DNA of 64,000 nucleotides from Pseudonocardia sp. CNS-004 (GCA_001942185.1 MKJV01000112.1:141179-205178); one strand, 5' to 3'. Positions 8,834-18,349 are shown, numbered from the stretch's first letter. Numbers and translations: made by a program. The notes: generated by a model from the sequence alone, not told the origin.

Positions 8834-9504
8834 ATGCCATCCCTGCACGACGTCGACACGATCGTCTTCGACATCCTGGGCACCCTCGTGGACGACACCG
8901 CGGGCCTGCGCAGCGCACTGGCCGAGCTCGTCCCCGACGCCGGCCGGGTCGACGACCTGCTCGCGCTCTGGGGCCGCCGGATCGCCACCGAGCAGCGCCG
9001 GGTCGTCGACCGCGAGCGGGCCTACGCGCCCGGCGCGGTGCTGGACCGCGAGGCCGCACGGGTGGTCGTCGAGGCCGCGGGCCTGACCGACACCGCCGTC
9101 GACACGCTGGTCCGCGCTGCTCGCCTGCGACCCGCCCGGCCCGACTCCGCGGACGCGCTGGCCCGGCTCGGCGCCGGCCACGAGCTGATCGGCCTGTCCA
9201 ACGCGGATGCGACGGACCTGTTGCGGATGAACGCCTACGCCGGTCTGCGCTGGCACACCGCGCTGTCCACGGAGGCCGTCGCCACCTACAAGCCCGACCC
9301 GGCCGTGTACCGGCTCGCGATCGACTGCGCGGGCAGGCCCCCCGACCGGATGCTGATGGTCGCCGCGCACGCCTGGGACCTGCGCGGCGCGCAGGCCGCA
9401 GGGCTGCGCACCGCCTACCTCGACGCCCCGGCGGCGACCCGCCCACCGCCGAGGACCGGTTCGACATGCACCTGCGCGCACTCGCGGAGCTGAGCGCCCC
9501 CTGA
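8834..9504 (+). CDS. HAD-superfamily hydrolase, haloacid dehalogenase type II-like (frameshifted)
   Basis: About 223 residues. HAD motif I is FDILGTLVDD with the nucleophile Asp, motif II LSNAD, motif III Lys in YKPDPAVYRLA, and a typical motif IV region MLMVAAHAWDLRGAQAAGLR. This arrangement resembles type II haloacid dehalogenases. One G is missing near 9433 (CCGGGCGG read as CCGGCGG), after which the tail DPPTAEDRFDMHLRALAELS continues in another frame to TGA 9502-9504. ATG 8834 follows a GGGAGA site. Divergent from the CGNR gene with a shared duplicated palindrome. Substrate unknown. Confidence 0.8.
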
Positions 9505-10771
9505 CCAGCCGCCGCGGTCCGGGACGGCGGAAGCCTGCGGTGTGCGATCGCCGCGCCGAGCACAGCGATCGCCACGACACACCCGAGCCACACCCCGTAC
9601 AGGCCCTGGCCGACGACGACGCCCGCGAGCACCGGCGTGGCGATGTCCGTGACGGCGACGAGCGACTGCGTCGCCCCCGTGACCACGCCCTGGCGCTGCG
9701 AGGGCACGCGGACGGACAGGGCCGCCACGAACGTCGGACGGGCCAGGGCCTGGCCGGTGCTGACGAAGAGGACAGCGACTGCGAGGGCCGCGATCGAGGT
9801 CGCCGACCACGCGAGCACGTAGCCGACCGACATCAGCCGAAGATCAGGACGACCAGGTTCCGCTCGCCGAGCCTACGACCCAACGGCTGCAGCAGGAACA
9901 GCTGGACGGCGATGTTGATGACGCCGTCGGCGCTGAGGACGTAGCCCAGCTCCGCCGGGCCCATGGCGTGGCCGTTCCAGGCGAACGTCTCGGTCAGGAA
10001 CGTGGGCAACTGGGAGCTGAAGATCCCGTAGGAGAAGTAGTGGCAGACGAGGACGACGACGAGCACGCGGATCGCGGGGGACCTCAGCCACGACCGGGAC
10101 GAGACGGGGATCGGCACCGTGTCCTGGTCGGCGAGGCCGTGCCCGCCGCCGCCCGGCCGCCGCCGCGCGACCTGATCCCCCTCCACGAAGGCACCGGTCA
10201 CGGCCACGCTGACCGCCGACAGCCCCACCGCCGCCCAGATCGGCGCCGCCAGTGACGGGCCGGACAGGAGGCCCGAGAGGATCGGACCGACCACACCCCC
10301 GAGGCCGAGGCCCGCGCTCAACATCCCGATGCCCTGCCGGCGGTTGGCCGTGCTGCTGTGGTCGGCGACGTACGCCGCCGCGGACGGGAACGTCCCCGCG
10401 GCCGCGACGCCGAACACGCTCCGCGCGAGCAGCACCAGCACCACCGTGGGGGCCACGGCGAGCAGCGCCAGGCTCAGCAGCGCCGCGAGCCGGCACGCCA
10501 GCAGCACCCGTTTGCGGCCGACCCGGTCGGAGAGCCGACCCAGCACCGGAGCAGCGAGGAACAGGCTGAGCGACTCCACGGCGAGCACGACGCCGTAGAC
10601 CAGCGGTGTCGCGCCCATGTCCGCGAGCAGGAAGACCAGGACCGACAGGACGACGCCGGTACTCGTCGCATCGAGGGTGACGACGGTGCAGACGGGGACG
10701 ATCCGCCGCCGGTCCAGGCGGTGCCCCGCGCCCGCTCGATCCCTCCGGTGGCGCCCGATGGCAGACGACAT
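9505..10771 (-). CDS. MFS efflux transporter (frameshifted; 3' end uncertain)
   Basis: Drug-efflux-type major facilitator with about 12 membrane segments. The first loop motif is GRLSDRVGRKRVLLACRLAA and an antiporter-like SAGLGLGGVVGPILSG follows in segment 5. A single lost C near 9840 (GGCCTG read as GGCTG) joins LVVLIFG to MSVGYVLAWS. No in-frame stop is seen before the converging HAD gene, so the end near 9505 is approximate and a further indel near the 3' end is likely. ATG 10771 is 12 bases after the stop of a small ORF that itself overlaps the flavin monooxygenase; the three form one operon, suggesting export linked to oxidative modification of a drug or aromatic. Confidence 0.8.
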
Positions 10772-10782
10772 CCGCCGCGCCG

Positions 10783-10881
10783 CTACGCGTCGTCGCGGCG
10801 GGCACGGAGGGCGGCCACCAGCCGGGTGACCGCTGCGACGCCGAGTTCGGCGAGCGCGGAACGGGCGACGTGCGGGGTCAT
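10783..10881 (-). CDS. Small ORF between monooxygenase and MFS genes
   Basis: A 32-residue ORF (MTPHVARSALAELGVAAVT then a basic end RARRDDA). Its ATG overlaps the TGA of the preceding monooxygenase as ATGA, and its TAG lies 12 bases before the MFS start, so it sits exactly as a translationally coupled gene. It could be a real small helical protein or only a coupling device. No homologue recognised. Confidence 0.4.
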   Translation of the reverse strand: MTPHVARSALAELGVAAVTRLVAALRARRDDA

Positions 10882-12376
10882 CGCGGGATCCGGACGCCGG
10901 CGGTGTCGAGATAGGCCTCGATCGCCCCGATCCCGTCCCGACCGACGACCGCCGCGACGTACCCGTCGGGTCGCACCAGCACCCACTCGCCACCTTCCAG
11001 TCCGTAGGCGCCCCGCACCAGGCCCTCACCATCGCGGACGTCGCCGCGAGGACCGATCAGGTGGATGTGCAGTCCGCGGCGCGGCACCGGGACCGCGGCG
11101 GCGTCGACCTCGTAGCCGAGCAGCGTCCAGTGCGCCCCCTGGAAGAGCCGGAACAGCCGGGTGGGCAGCCCGGCCGCACCGATGACCGGCGCATCCGGGG
11201 CCCGATCGCCCGCCGGCACGCCCTTCTCCCGATCCGGTGACGACACTGTCAACGGCGAGTCCGGGTAGCCGAGATCGAGCTGGCTGACGTCCCGGCCCCG
11301 GCGCACCCCGCGCCGCCGGTCCCGGTCGAGCAGCGCCGTGGACAGCCCGAGCACCGCCTCGGCGATCGGCCGCCGCTCCGCCTCGTAGCTCGCCACCACC
11401 ACGTCCGCCGCCCCGTCCAGCACCGCGGCCAGCTTCCACCCCAGGTTGTAGGCGTCCTGGACGCTCGTGTTCAGCCCCTGCCCGCCCGTCGGCGGGTGAA
11501 CGTGCGCCGCATCGCCCGTCAGGAACACGCGGCCCTGCCGGTAGGCGTCGGCGAGCCGGGCGTCATCGAGAACGCCGACGCCCACGACACGGAGCGGACC
11601 GTGATGTCGTGACGGCCGGTGCGCTCGCGCACCAGCGTCGTCAACCCGTCCGCGGACAGGTCGACCTCCACGTCGAACCGCACCGGCCCCTGCAGCTGGA
11701 ACATGTCCGTCCCCGCCAACGCGCACAACGAGACCTGCGCCTCGGTCCCCTGCCCCCACCGGTGCCAGACCTCCGGCCCGACGCCGTCGACCCGCACGTC
11801 GGCCACGATCGCCCGCACCCCGAGGGTCTCACCGGCGAACTCGATGCCGATCGACTTGCGCACGAAGCTCGACCCGCCGTCGGCGCCGACCAGGTAGCGG
11901 GCACGCACCAACCGGTCACCGTCCGGGGTGGCGATCCGGACGGACACCCCGTCGCCGTCCTGCCCGAAGCCCACGAGTCCGTGGCCGTAGCGCGGGGCGT
12001 GGCCGAGCTCGGACAGCCGTTCCCGCAACCGGCGCTCGGTGAGGAACTGCGGGACGAGCAGCGGGATCTGGTAGGGCTCCGCCGCCGTCGGCTCCGGCAT
12101 CTCGACGGCGGGCCGGTCCACCGGTCCTTCGGCGGTGTAGAAGCGCTGAACGGGATACTCGCCACCCGAGGCCACGACCCGATCCAGCAGACCGAGGTCC
12201 TCGAACACCTCCTGCGTCCGCGGTTGGATCCCCTTCCCGCGCGAGCCGGTGAACGGCCCCGCCGCCTTGTCCACCAGCAGGAACGACACCTGCCTGCGGG
12301 CCAGTTCGACGGCCAGGGTCAACCCGGCCGCCCCCGCCCCACTGATGATCACGTCGGTGTCCACCAGACCCGCCAT
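10878..12376 (-). CDS. FAD-dependent aromatic monooxygenase (PheA/TfdB type; frameshifted)
   Basis: About 499 residues. FAD fingerprint GAGAAGLTLAVELARR near the N-terminus, the DG motif ARYLVGADGGSSFVRKSIGI, and the second FAD motif FLTGDAAHVHPPTGGQGLNT with the aromatic-hydroxylase helix following. The C-terminal thioredoxin-like tail (GLHIHLIGPRGD, GEWVLVRPDGYVAAVVGR) is typical of the family that also includes rifampicin monooxygenase. One base is missing near 11580. I prefer ATG 12376, with GGAGAGG upstream, to the GTG at 12394. Operon with a small ORF and an MFS pump; a MarR gene is divergent and probably represses it. Confidence 0.88.
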
Positions 12377-12401
12377 CTGATCCACCTCTCCCACAGCTTA
12401 C

Positions 12402-12437
12402 CGATACATGTGCAAAGTACACTTATTCAGAGCTGAA
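12402..12437. promoter_or_regulatory. Candidate MarR operator region
   Basis: AT-rich island in an otherwise GC-rich gap directly upstream of the monooxygenase. It contains the imperfect dyad GTGCAAAGTACAC and a perfect short palindrome TTCAG-AG-CTGAA (12426-12437). MarR proteins typically bind such AT-rich dyads near the start of the controlled gene. Functional assignment is inference. Confidence 0.35.
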
Positions 12438-12517
12438 GCGAGTGTCTTGACGAGAATTCACGTGCGAGCTACACATGAATCTCAACGGGCCGGCGACACG
12501 GTCCACCCACTCGGGCG

Positions 12518-12664
12518 GTGATCACGTTGATCGTGGGTTCGCAGATCCACCTGTGGGCCGAGGTGACAGCCGGGATCGCCCACGTCGGCGCTCCGTTCAC
12601 GCTGCCGCTGCCCCGCAACGCCGGGCAGGTCGTCACCGGTCACCGGCCGGACAGCCGGAAATGA
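12518..12664 (+). pseudogene. Amidohydrolase-2 N-terminal remnant
   Basis: A 48-codon frame from GTG 12518 opens with LIVGSQIHLWAE, close to the characteristic (L)IVDSQIHLW start of amidohydrolase family 2, including the metal-site histidine region, then loses resemblance. Its TGA overlaps the ATG of the MarR gene (AATGA). It is either a relic whose body has been deleted or a leader ORF coupled to MarR. Based on one short motif, so tentative. Confidence 0.35.
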
Positions 12665-13182
12665 GCAGGCGCCGACAGGTCGCGATGCGGGACCTGCACC
12701 GATCACTCGTCGAACTGGTCGCCCAGATGAACCTGCCGCAGCGTGACGACGCCCTTCTCGCCGAAGCCGGTGTCGCACTCGACCGGGCGTTGCTCCCGCT
12801 GCTCGTGGGCATCCAGCGGTACGGGCCGATCGGCGTGGGAGAGCTCGCCGACCGGGCCGGACGCGACTACACCACCGTGAGCAGGCAGGTGGCCAAGCTC
12901 GCCGAGCTCGGGCTCATCGACCGCCGACCGGGCCCCACGGACCGTCGGGTCAACGAGGCCGTACTCAGCACCGCGGGCCGCCGCGTGACCGACGCGGTCG
13001 ACTCCGCCCGGCACAGGTTGAACTCGGCGCTGTTCGACGACTGGAGTGACCACGACCTCGTCGAGCTGGAACGGCTCGTACACCGCTACGTCGACGACCG
13101 GCTCAGTCTCACGACCACGGCGACGAAGCCCGCCGACCACCACGGTCTCGCCCGGCAGCCACCCGATCAGTCGACGACGTAG
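12661..13182 (+). CDS. MarR-family transcriptional regulator
   Basis: 173 residues. The winged helix is visible as GPIGVGELADRAGRDYTTVS followed by RQVAKLAELGLIDRRPGPTD and the wing RRVNEAVLSTAGRR. Divergent from the flavin monooxygenase/MFS operon, so it is the likely local repressor; flavoprotein-plus-pump cassettes under MarR are common for aromatic or drug response. ATG 12661 is chosen at the conserved N-terminus; the ribosome site is weak. Its 3' end overlaps the converging DUF3237 gene by 16 bp. Confidence 0.85.
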   Translation: MSRRRQVAMRDLHRSLVELVAQMNLPQRDDALLAEAGVALDRALLPLLVGIQRYGPIGVGELADRAGRDYTTVSRQVAKLAELGLIDRRPGPTDRRVNEAVLSTAGRRVTDAVDSARHRLNSALFDDWSDHDLVELERLVHRYVDDRLSLTTTATKPADHHGLARQPPDQSTT

Positions 13183-13712
13183 AGATCCAGCCGGACCGTG
13201 CCGGGGTGCCGCACCCCCGTGCCGATGATGATCCGTTCGGTGAGCCACGTCCACCGGGCGCTCGTGGTGCTCATCCGCGGGGTGCAGCGGAAGTAGATGC
13301 GGTCCGGGGGCACCGGCTCGCCGCGGACCAGCGCGGCGATGTCGGCTGCCGTTCCGGAGCGCAGGCCGAAGTTCTCGACGTAGATGCGGTCGCCGTCGTC
13401 GGTCTCGATCGCGTACTGGGCCCGCAGCTCGGTGAGCGTCTCGCTCCTGAGGACCTGGAAGTCCGCCCCGGCGGGCAGGACCGAGCCGGTCAGCTCCGGG
13501 CCGGTGACCGTTCCGCCGAGGATGGGGATGATCCGCCGCCGCCCCTCCGGGGTGGGGCCGGCATCGATCGGCGGGCCGACGACCACCTCGACGGACGCGA
13601 GGAAGGTCAGGGCCGGGATCGTGTCGGCAACCACGGCTTCCGACCCTATGGCGATCACCCTGGTGGCGCCACCAGTGCGACCGGCCGGCCCCTCCCCCGT
13701 CTGCGGGGTCAT
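13167..13712 (-). CDS. DUF3237 family protein
   Basis: 181 residues of the DUF3237 type, a small beta-barrel family of unknown function often near catabolic genes. Typical stretches are FLASVEVVVGPPIDAGPTPE, IIPILGGTVTGPELTGSVLP, YAIETDDGDRIYVENFGLR and YFRCTPRM. The start ATG 13712 overlaps the stop of the upstream XRE-cupin gene (ATGA), so the two are translationally coupled. Intact. Confidence 0.85.
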   Translation of the reverse strand: MTPQTGEGPAGRTGGATRVIAIGSEAVVADTIPALTFLASVEVVVGPPIDAGPTPEGRRRIIPILGGTVTGPELTGSVLPAGADFQVLRSETLTELRAQYAIETDDGDRIYVENFGLRSGTAADIAALVRGEPVPPDRIYFRCTPRMSTTSARWTWLTERIIIGTGVRHPGTVRLDLYVVD

Positions 13713-14254
13713 GGCGACGGCGGCGTGACCGAAACGAGGTACTCGACCGGCGAGTCGGTGGCGTTCCGATAGAGGTGGGGCTGGGTGGAGTCGAATGTGA
13801 TCGACTCTCCGGCCAGCACCTGGTGTGCGGCGTCGCCGATCTGCACGGTCAGCGTCCCGGCCACGACGTAGGCACATTCCGTGGACGGGTGGGCCCACAG
13901 TTCCGTGCTGGTGGCGGCACCGGGAGGCAGGACCGCGCGCAACACCTCGAGCTGCCCGTTACCCGGGGTCAGGCGCTCGTAGCCGATCAGGCCGTGCGGG
14001 CCTGCCAAGGTCGATCGCGAGCCCGGCCTGCTGATCCAGACGGACGGGGGTGACGAGTCGAACAGCGATGCCACCGACTCGCCGAACACGCCGGCGAGCC
14101 GGCGCAAGGTCGACAGGCTCGGCTCGGTCACTCCGCGCTCGACCTGGCTGAGCAGGGTCGCCGAGAGGCCGGAGCGTGCGGCGAGCTCGCGCAGGCTCAG
14201 CTCGTGCCGGGTCCGCAGGGCCTTCAGCTGAGACCCGAGCCCATGCACCGACAC
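13709..14254 (-). CDS. XRE-cupin regulator
   Basis: 181 residues: an N-terminal XRE helix-turn-helix (SLRELAARSGLSATLLSQVE at about 20-39) and a C-terminal cupin (AHPSTECAYVVAGTLTVQIG, then YRNATDSPVEYLVSVTPP). Such proteins sense small ligands through the cupin. It is divergent from the DUF3311/SSS operon, with a perfect 8-bp-arm palindrome in between, so it probably controls both directions. Confidence 0.88.
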   Translation of the reverse strand: MSVHGLGSQLKALRTRHELSLRELAARSGLSATLLSQVERGVTEPSLSTLRRLAGVFGESVASLFDSSPPSVWISRPGSRSTLAGPHGLIGYERLTPGNGQLEVLRAVLPPGAATSTELWAHPSTECAYVVAGTLTVQIGDAAHQVLAGESITFDSTQPHLYRNATDSPVEYLVSVTPPSP

Positions 14255-14304
14255 TGCACACCTCGCCGTTGTATTTCCTGATGGCGTCGCCTAAAGTCCT
14301 ACCA

Positions 14305-14327
14305 CTTGTGCAGTCAGAGTGCACAAG
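14305..14327. promoter_or_regulatory. Perfect 23-bp inverted repeat, likely XRE-cupin operator
   Basis: CTTGTGCA (14305-14312) and TGCACAAG (14320-14327) form a perfect 8-bp inverted repeat around a 7-base spacer, in the short divergent gap, ending 13 bases before the DUF3311 ATG. The position over the start region of the operon suggests repression by occlusion. Confidence 0.6.
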
Positions 14328-14340
14328 GGTGGGAGTGGCC

Positions 14341-14556
14341 ATGTCTTCGTCCCGTACACACCGCTGGCTGCTCGTCCTGCCGTTCGTCTGGCAGGTCGGC
14401 TTCATCCCGGTGGTCAACGACGTCCCGTACGCGCCGCTGCACATCCCCTTCCCGATGCTGTGGCAGATGCTCGGCGTCGTGTTCACCAGCATCGTGATCG
14501 CCCTGGTGTTCCGCTTGGACAGGCGCGCCGGCATCACCGACGAGGACGCCTCATGA
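14341..14556 (+). CDS. DUF3311 small membrane protein
   Basis: 71 residues with two membrane helices (WLLVLPFVWQVGFIPVVNDV and PMLWQMLGVVFTSIVIALVF) and the family-typical short cytoplasmic RLDRR segment. DUF3311 proteins regularly precede a sodium:solute symporter and are thought to be an accessory small subunit. The TGA overlaps the ATG of the transporter (ATGA). Confidence 0.85.
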   Translation: MSSSRTHRWLLVLPFVWQVGFIPVVNDVPYAPLHIPFPMLWQMLGVVFTSIVIALVFRLDRRAGITDEDAS

Positions 14557-16013
14557 TCCTCACGATCGTGCTCGTCATCGTCCTGGGCACGGTCGCGGGT
14601 TCGCTGGCGTTCGGCCGCCGCGCCACGGCGGACATGACGAACTGGGCGGTCGGCGGCCGCCGCTTCGGCACCCTCCTGTTCTGGTTCATGAACGCGGGCG
14701 AGGTGTACACGACCTTCGCCGTGCTCGGGATCTCCGGCTACGCGTGGGCGCTCGGCGCTCCCGCCTACCTCGCGTTCACGAGTGTCTCGCTGAGCTACGC
14801 CATCGGCTACTGGCTGATGCCCAAGATCTGGCAGGCCGGGCGGCGGCACGGCCTGATCACCCAGGCCGACTTCTTCGCCACCTGGTACGGCGCGCCATGG
14901 CTCGGCGTGGTCACCGCGGTGGTCGGTATCGCCGCGCTCGTGGTGTACGTCCAGATCCAGCTGGTCAGCCTCAGCCTGGTGGTCCGGCTGACGCTGGGCA
15001 GCACGGTCTCCCCCGACCTGGCCGTGATCATCGGTGCCGTGCTGATGCTGGCGTTCGTGATGCTGGCCGGACTGAGGTCCGCGGCGTTCTCGGCAGCCGT
15101 GAAGGACGTGCTGATGGTCGTCGTGGTGGCGCTGCTCGCCGTCACCGCGGCCGGCACGGTCGGCGCGGCGTCACCGCTGGACATCTTCCGCATCGCCGAG
15201 GAGCAGCACCCGGGAATCGGGAAGCTGCCCGGGCTCGACCCGTCGTCGCCGACGACGACGGTGTGGTTGATGACGTCGGCGCTGAACGTCGCGCTGGGCA
15301 ACTGGGTGTTCCCCCACCTGTTCCAGGTGTCCTACTCGGCCGCGTCCGCCACCTCGATCCGGCGCAACGCGATCTGGCAGCCGCTGTACTCGCTGGCGTA
15401 CGTCTTCATCATCATGCTGGGGTTCGCCGCACTGATCGCGAACACCCGCCCCGAGGACGGCAACCTCAACGCCGCGCTGCTGCAGTTCGTGTCCGACGAG
15501 TTCCCGGCGTGGCTGGTCGGACTCGTCGCAGGGACGGCGTTCCTGCTCGCGCTGGCGCCCGGTTCGGTGCTGCTGCTGACATCCGGCTCGCTGTTCGCGC
15601 GCAACGTCGTGCGGCCGTTCCGGCCGGGCCTGTCCGACCGGGTCACGCTCCGGGTGTCCCGGGCGTCCATGGTGGGCTTCGCGGCGGTGGCCGTCTGGCT
15701 GACCATCGGACAGCAGGAGTCGCTCGTGGACATCCTGCTGTCGGCGTACTCGGCGATCGGGATGCTCGCGCCGGGTGTGTTCCTCGCATTCCTCTGGCGC
15801 CGGACGTCCGCGGTGGCCGTGCTGGTCGGCATCGCAGCTGGTTTCGTGGCGCTGCTCGCACCGTTCGCGGAGGAGTTCTGGGCGGACCGGATGCCGGAAT
15901 GGGAACCAGGGCTGATCGCGATGGTCATCAACCTCGTCGTGGTCGTCGCGGTGAGCCTGGCGCTCCCCCGCCGGGAGGCCCCGGTCACGGAAGGGGAAGC
16001 CGTTGCACACTGA
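14553..16013 (+). CDS. Sodium:solute symporter (SSS family)
   Basis: 486 residues, about 13 membrane helices, intact. The front has NWAVGGRRFGTLLFWFMNAG and EVYTTFAVLGISGYAWALG, typical of SSS segments 1-2; the middle has GLRSAAFSAAVKDVLMVVVV and the later region GTAFLLALAPGSVLLLTSGS, typical of the sodium-site helices. Coupled to the DUF3311 subunit and overlapping the TIGR04076 gene by 11 bp. Substrate unknown; the neighbours suggest an organic acid or aromatic acid. Confidence 0.9.
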   Translation: MILTIVLVIVLGTVAGSLAFGRRATADMTNWAVGGRRFGTLLFWFMNAGEVYTTFAVLGISGYAWALGAPAYLAFTSVSLSYAIGYWLMPKIWQAGRRHGLITQADFFATWYGAPWLGVVTAVVGIAALVVYVQIQLVSLSLVVRLTLGSTVSPDLAVIIGAVLMLAFVMLAGLRSAAFSAAVKDVLMVVVVALLAVTAAGTVGAASPLDIFRIAEEQHPGIGKLPGLDPSSPTTTVWLMTSALNVALGNWVFPHLFQVSYSAASATSIRRNAIWQPLYSLAYVFIIMLGFAALIANTRPEDGNLNAALLQFVSDEFPAWLVGLVAGTAFLLALAPGSVLLLTSGSLFARNVVRPFRPGLSDRVTLRVSRASMVGFAAVAVWLTIGQQESLVDILLSAYSAIGMLAPGVFLAFLWRRTSAVAVLVGIAAGFVALLAPFAEEFWADRMPEWEPGLIAMVINLVVVVAVSLALPRREAPVTEGEAVAH

Positions 16014-16314
16014 GCTCTACGACCTGCGCGTCACGGTGGACCACATCGAAGGCCGATCGGTGTGCGGGATGGCGCCGGGCGACTACTTCGAGCTCGTGAA
16101 CAGCTCGCACCTGCGCATCCCGGAAGGCAAGCACTTCTGCATCTACGCGCTGCAGGCCGTGCTGCCGCTGCTGCCGGCCAAGCAACGGGATCTGCCCACC
16201 GGGGACTGGCTCGAGCGCGACAGCCTGGTGTGCTGCCCGGACCCGGAGGAACGGCTGACCATGCGAATCGAGCGGACCGGCCGGTGCGTCCTCCCCACCG
16301 AGGACCTCACGTGA
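16003..16314 (+). CDS. TIGR04076 family protein
   Basis: 103 residues matching the TIGR04076 pattern: VTVDHIEGRSVCGMAPGDYF at the front, KHFCIYALQAVLPLLPAKQR in the middle and a CPDPEERLTMRIER end with conserved cysteines. Function unknown; often beside LLM-type oxidoreductases and amidohydrolases. The TTG start at 16003 lies inside the symporter gene, with GGAAGGGGAAG upstream. The stop overlaps the GTG of the next gene (GTGA). Confidence 0.8.
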   Translation: MHTELYDLRVTVDHIEGRSVCGMAPGDYFELVNSSHLRIPEGKHFCIYALQAVLPLLPAKQRDLPTGDWLERDSLVCCPDPEERLTMRIERTGRCVLPTEDLT

Positions 16315-17269
16315 CCGAGCTCGGGCTGGCTTTCCAGACCGACAAGCGGCCCGGCGACTACGCCCGGCTCGCCATGGCCGCCGAGGACTTCGGGTTCGAC
16401 GTCCTGTCGGTATTCGGTGATCTCATGTACCAGCCGCCGATCTTCCCGTTGCTCGAGATGGCCGCGGCCACCTCGCGGGTGCGGCTCGGCGCGGCGTGCT
16501 GGAACCCGTACACGCAACACCCGTACGAGATCGCCGGCCAGGTCGCCGCACTCGACCTGGCCTCGCACGGCCGCGCCTACCTCGGGCTCGCCCGCGGCAG
16601 CTGGCTCACCGACGTCGCGTCGGCCAGCCGAAGCCGCTCACCCACCTCCGGGAAGCGGCGGGGTTCATCCGCGCCCTGCTCGCCGGCGAGCCCTACGCCG
16701 GGGAGATCTTCCGGCTCGCGCCCGGAGCGCGGCTGAACTACCGACCCGAGCGCTCCGACGTCCCGCTGCTGATCGGCACCTGGGGCGCGCGCACGGCTGC
16801 TCTCGCCGGTGAGATCGCCGACGAGGTCAAGATCGGCGGCACCGCCAACCCGGCCGTGGTGGGTGTGATGCGCGAGCGAATCGGCTCTCCGGACGTCGGG
16901 ATCGTCGTCGGCGCGGTGACGGTCGTGGACGAGGACGGCGACCGAGCCCGCGCCCTCGCCCGCACCGAGGTGGCCAAGTACGTGGCGGTGGTCGCGGAGC
17001 TCGACCCCACCGTCGACATCCCCGAGGACCTGCTGTCTGCGGTGAAGAGCCGGATGGCCCACGGCGACCACGCCGGCGCCGGCGCGCTCATACCGCCGGA
17101 CCTGCTGTCGCTGTTCGCATTCGCCGGCACGCCGGAGGACGTCGCCGAACAGGCCCGGGCTCTCATCGCCGCAGGAGCCGCACGCGTGGAGTTCGGCACA
17201 CCACACGGCCTGACGAACGACCACGGCGTTCACCTGCTGGGCAGCGAGGTCGTGCCGTTGCTGCGGTGA
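16311..17269 (+). CDS. LLM-class flavin/F420-dependent oxidoreductase (frameshifted)
   Basis: About 319 residues of the luciferase-like fold, close to 5,10-methylene-H4MPT reductase-type F420 enzymes. Landmarks: ELGLAFQTDKRPGDYARLAM at the front, SRVRLGAACWNPYTQHPYEI, GRAYLGLARGSWL, and VPLLIGTWGARTAALAGEIA later. One G is lost near 16617 (GTCGGCGTC read as GTCGCGTC). GTG 16311 overlaps the previous stop. The last gene of the DUF3311-SSS-TIGR04076-LLM operon; it probably oxidises or reduces the imported compound. Confidence 0.85.
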
Positions 17270-17379
17270 ACGGGCACCAGCGCGACCCGCCCGGCCGAAC
17301 CGAGGTCCGTGGGCGGTGAGCGCGTCGGCCGGCTGGGCGGTCCGGTTGCGCGGGTACTCACCGGTGGCGCGCGGAGGGA

Positions 17380-18252
17380 TCAGCGGGCTGCGGCCGCCAC
17401 CCGCTCGCGCAGCACGTCGAGCTTCGCCGCGTCGGGGCTGCCCGAAGCGGCCCAGTTGAGGACGATGTGCAGGTCGGCGTGCTGGATGGCGAGGATGTCG
17501 CAGGCGAGGGTGATCGGCCCGAGATCCGCGTGCAGGACCGTCTTGCGCGACCCCGCGATGGGCAGGGTCTCGTAGCGTGACCAGAGCTCGGCGAAGCGCG
17601 GGCTGGTCTCGCGCAGACCCTCGATCAGCTCGGTGACGGCACGGTCGTCCGGGTACCGGTCGGCAGCCCGCCGCAGGTCGGACACCATCATGCGCTCGAA
17701 CGCCTCGGTGTGCGCCGCGTCGCGCTCCACGACGGATGCACCGACCGGACTCTCCGCGGCGAAGTGACCCCAGATCAGGTTCTGCCCCGGAGTGGCGCTC
17801 CACGCTCCGGGGGCGAGGTCGGTGGGGGTGCCGAACAGCTCACCCCAGAGGGGGTTCCACTGCACGGCATCCCAAGCGGCGGTGAAGACGGCCACCGGGG
17901 TGTCGCTCATCCGGTCGATCATGCGCTGGACTCCGGGCGGTATCTCGCGCGGCACCGACCCTGACGGCGGGACCGTCGATCCTGCGAGGCGGTAGAGCAC
18001 CTCCCGGTCCACGGCGTTGAGGTGCAGCGCCTTCTCCAGGGCCTGGAGCACCTGGGGTGAGGGATTCGCGGCACGGCCCTGCTCGAGTTGCACCAGGTAG
18101 TCGAACGAGATGCCGGCCGTCAAGGCCAACTCCTCGCGGCGCAGACCGGGAACACGACGGGCCCCCACGACCGACAGGCCGACCTCTGCCGGACCGACGC
18201 TCTCACGCCACGCACGCAGGGCCTGGCCTAGCTCGGACCGAGTACGCACCAC
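17380..18252 (-). CDS. XRE regulator with MmyB-like ligand domain
   Basis: 290 residues. XRE helix-turn-helix near the N-terminus (RVPGLRREELALTAGISFDY, LVQLEQGRAANPSPQVLQAL) and the C-terminal MmyB-like domain (VAVFTAAWDAVQWNPLWGEL, LGPITLACDILAIQHADLHI), a fatty-acid-type ligand pocket in the family. I start at GTG 18252 (a second GTG follows at once). A CATAAT hexamer lies only a few bases upstream, so the transcript could be leaderless. Divergent from an F420-reductase-like gene, a common arrangement for this regulator family. Confidence 0.85.
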   Translation of the reverse strand: MVRTRSELGQALRAWRESVGPAEVGLSVVGARRVPGLRREELALTAGISFDYLVQLEQGRAANPSPQVLQALEKALHLNAVDREVLYRLAGSTVPPSGSVPREIPPGVQRMIDRMSDTPVAVFTAAWDAVQWNPLWGELFGTPTDLAPGAWSATPGQNLIWGHFAAESPVGASVVERDAAHTEAFERMMVSDLRRAADRYPDDRAVTELIEGLRETSPRFAELWSRYETLPIAGSRKTVLHADLGPITLACDILAIQHADLHIVLNWAASGSPDAAKLDVLRERVAAAAR

Positions 18253-18349
18253 CCCATTATGAGCCGCTGCCTCGGAGGCTGGGTGGTACTCGCAGTCATA
18301 GCGGGACCGACGCCTGGTGCCTCCCGGGAGAGCCGCTGAGGATGGATTC

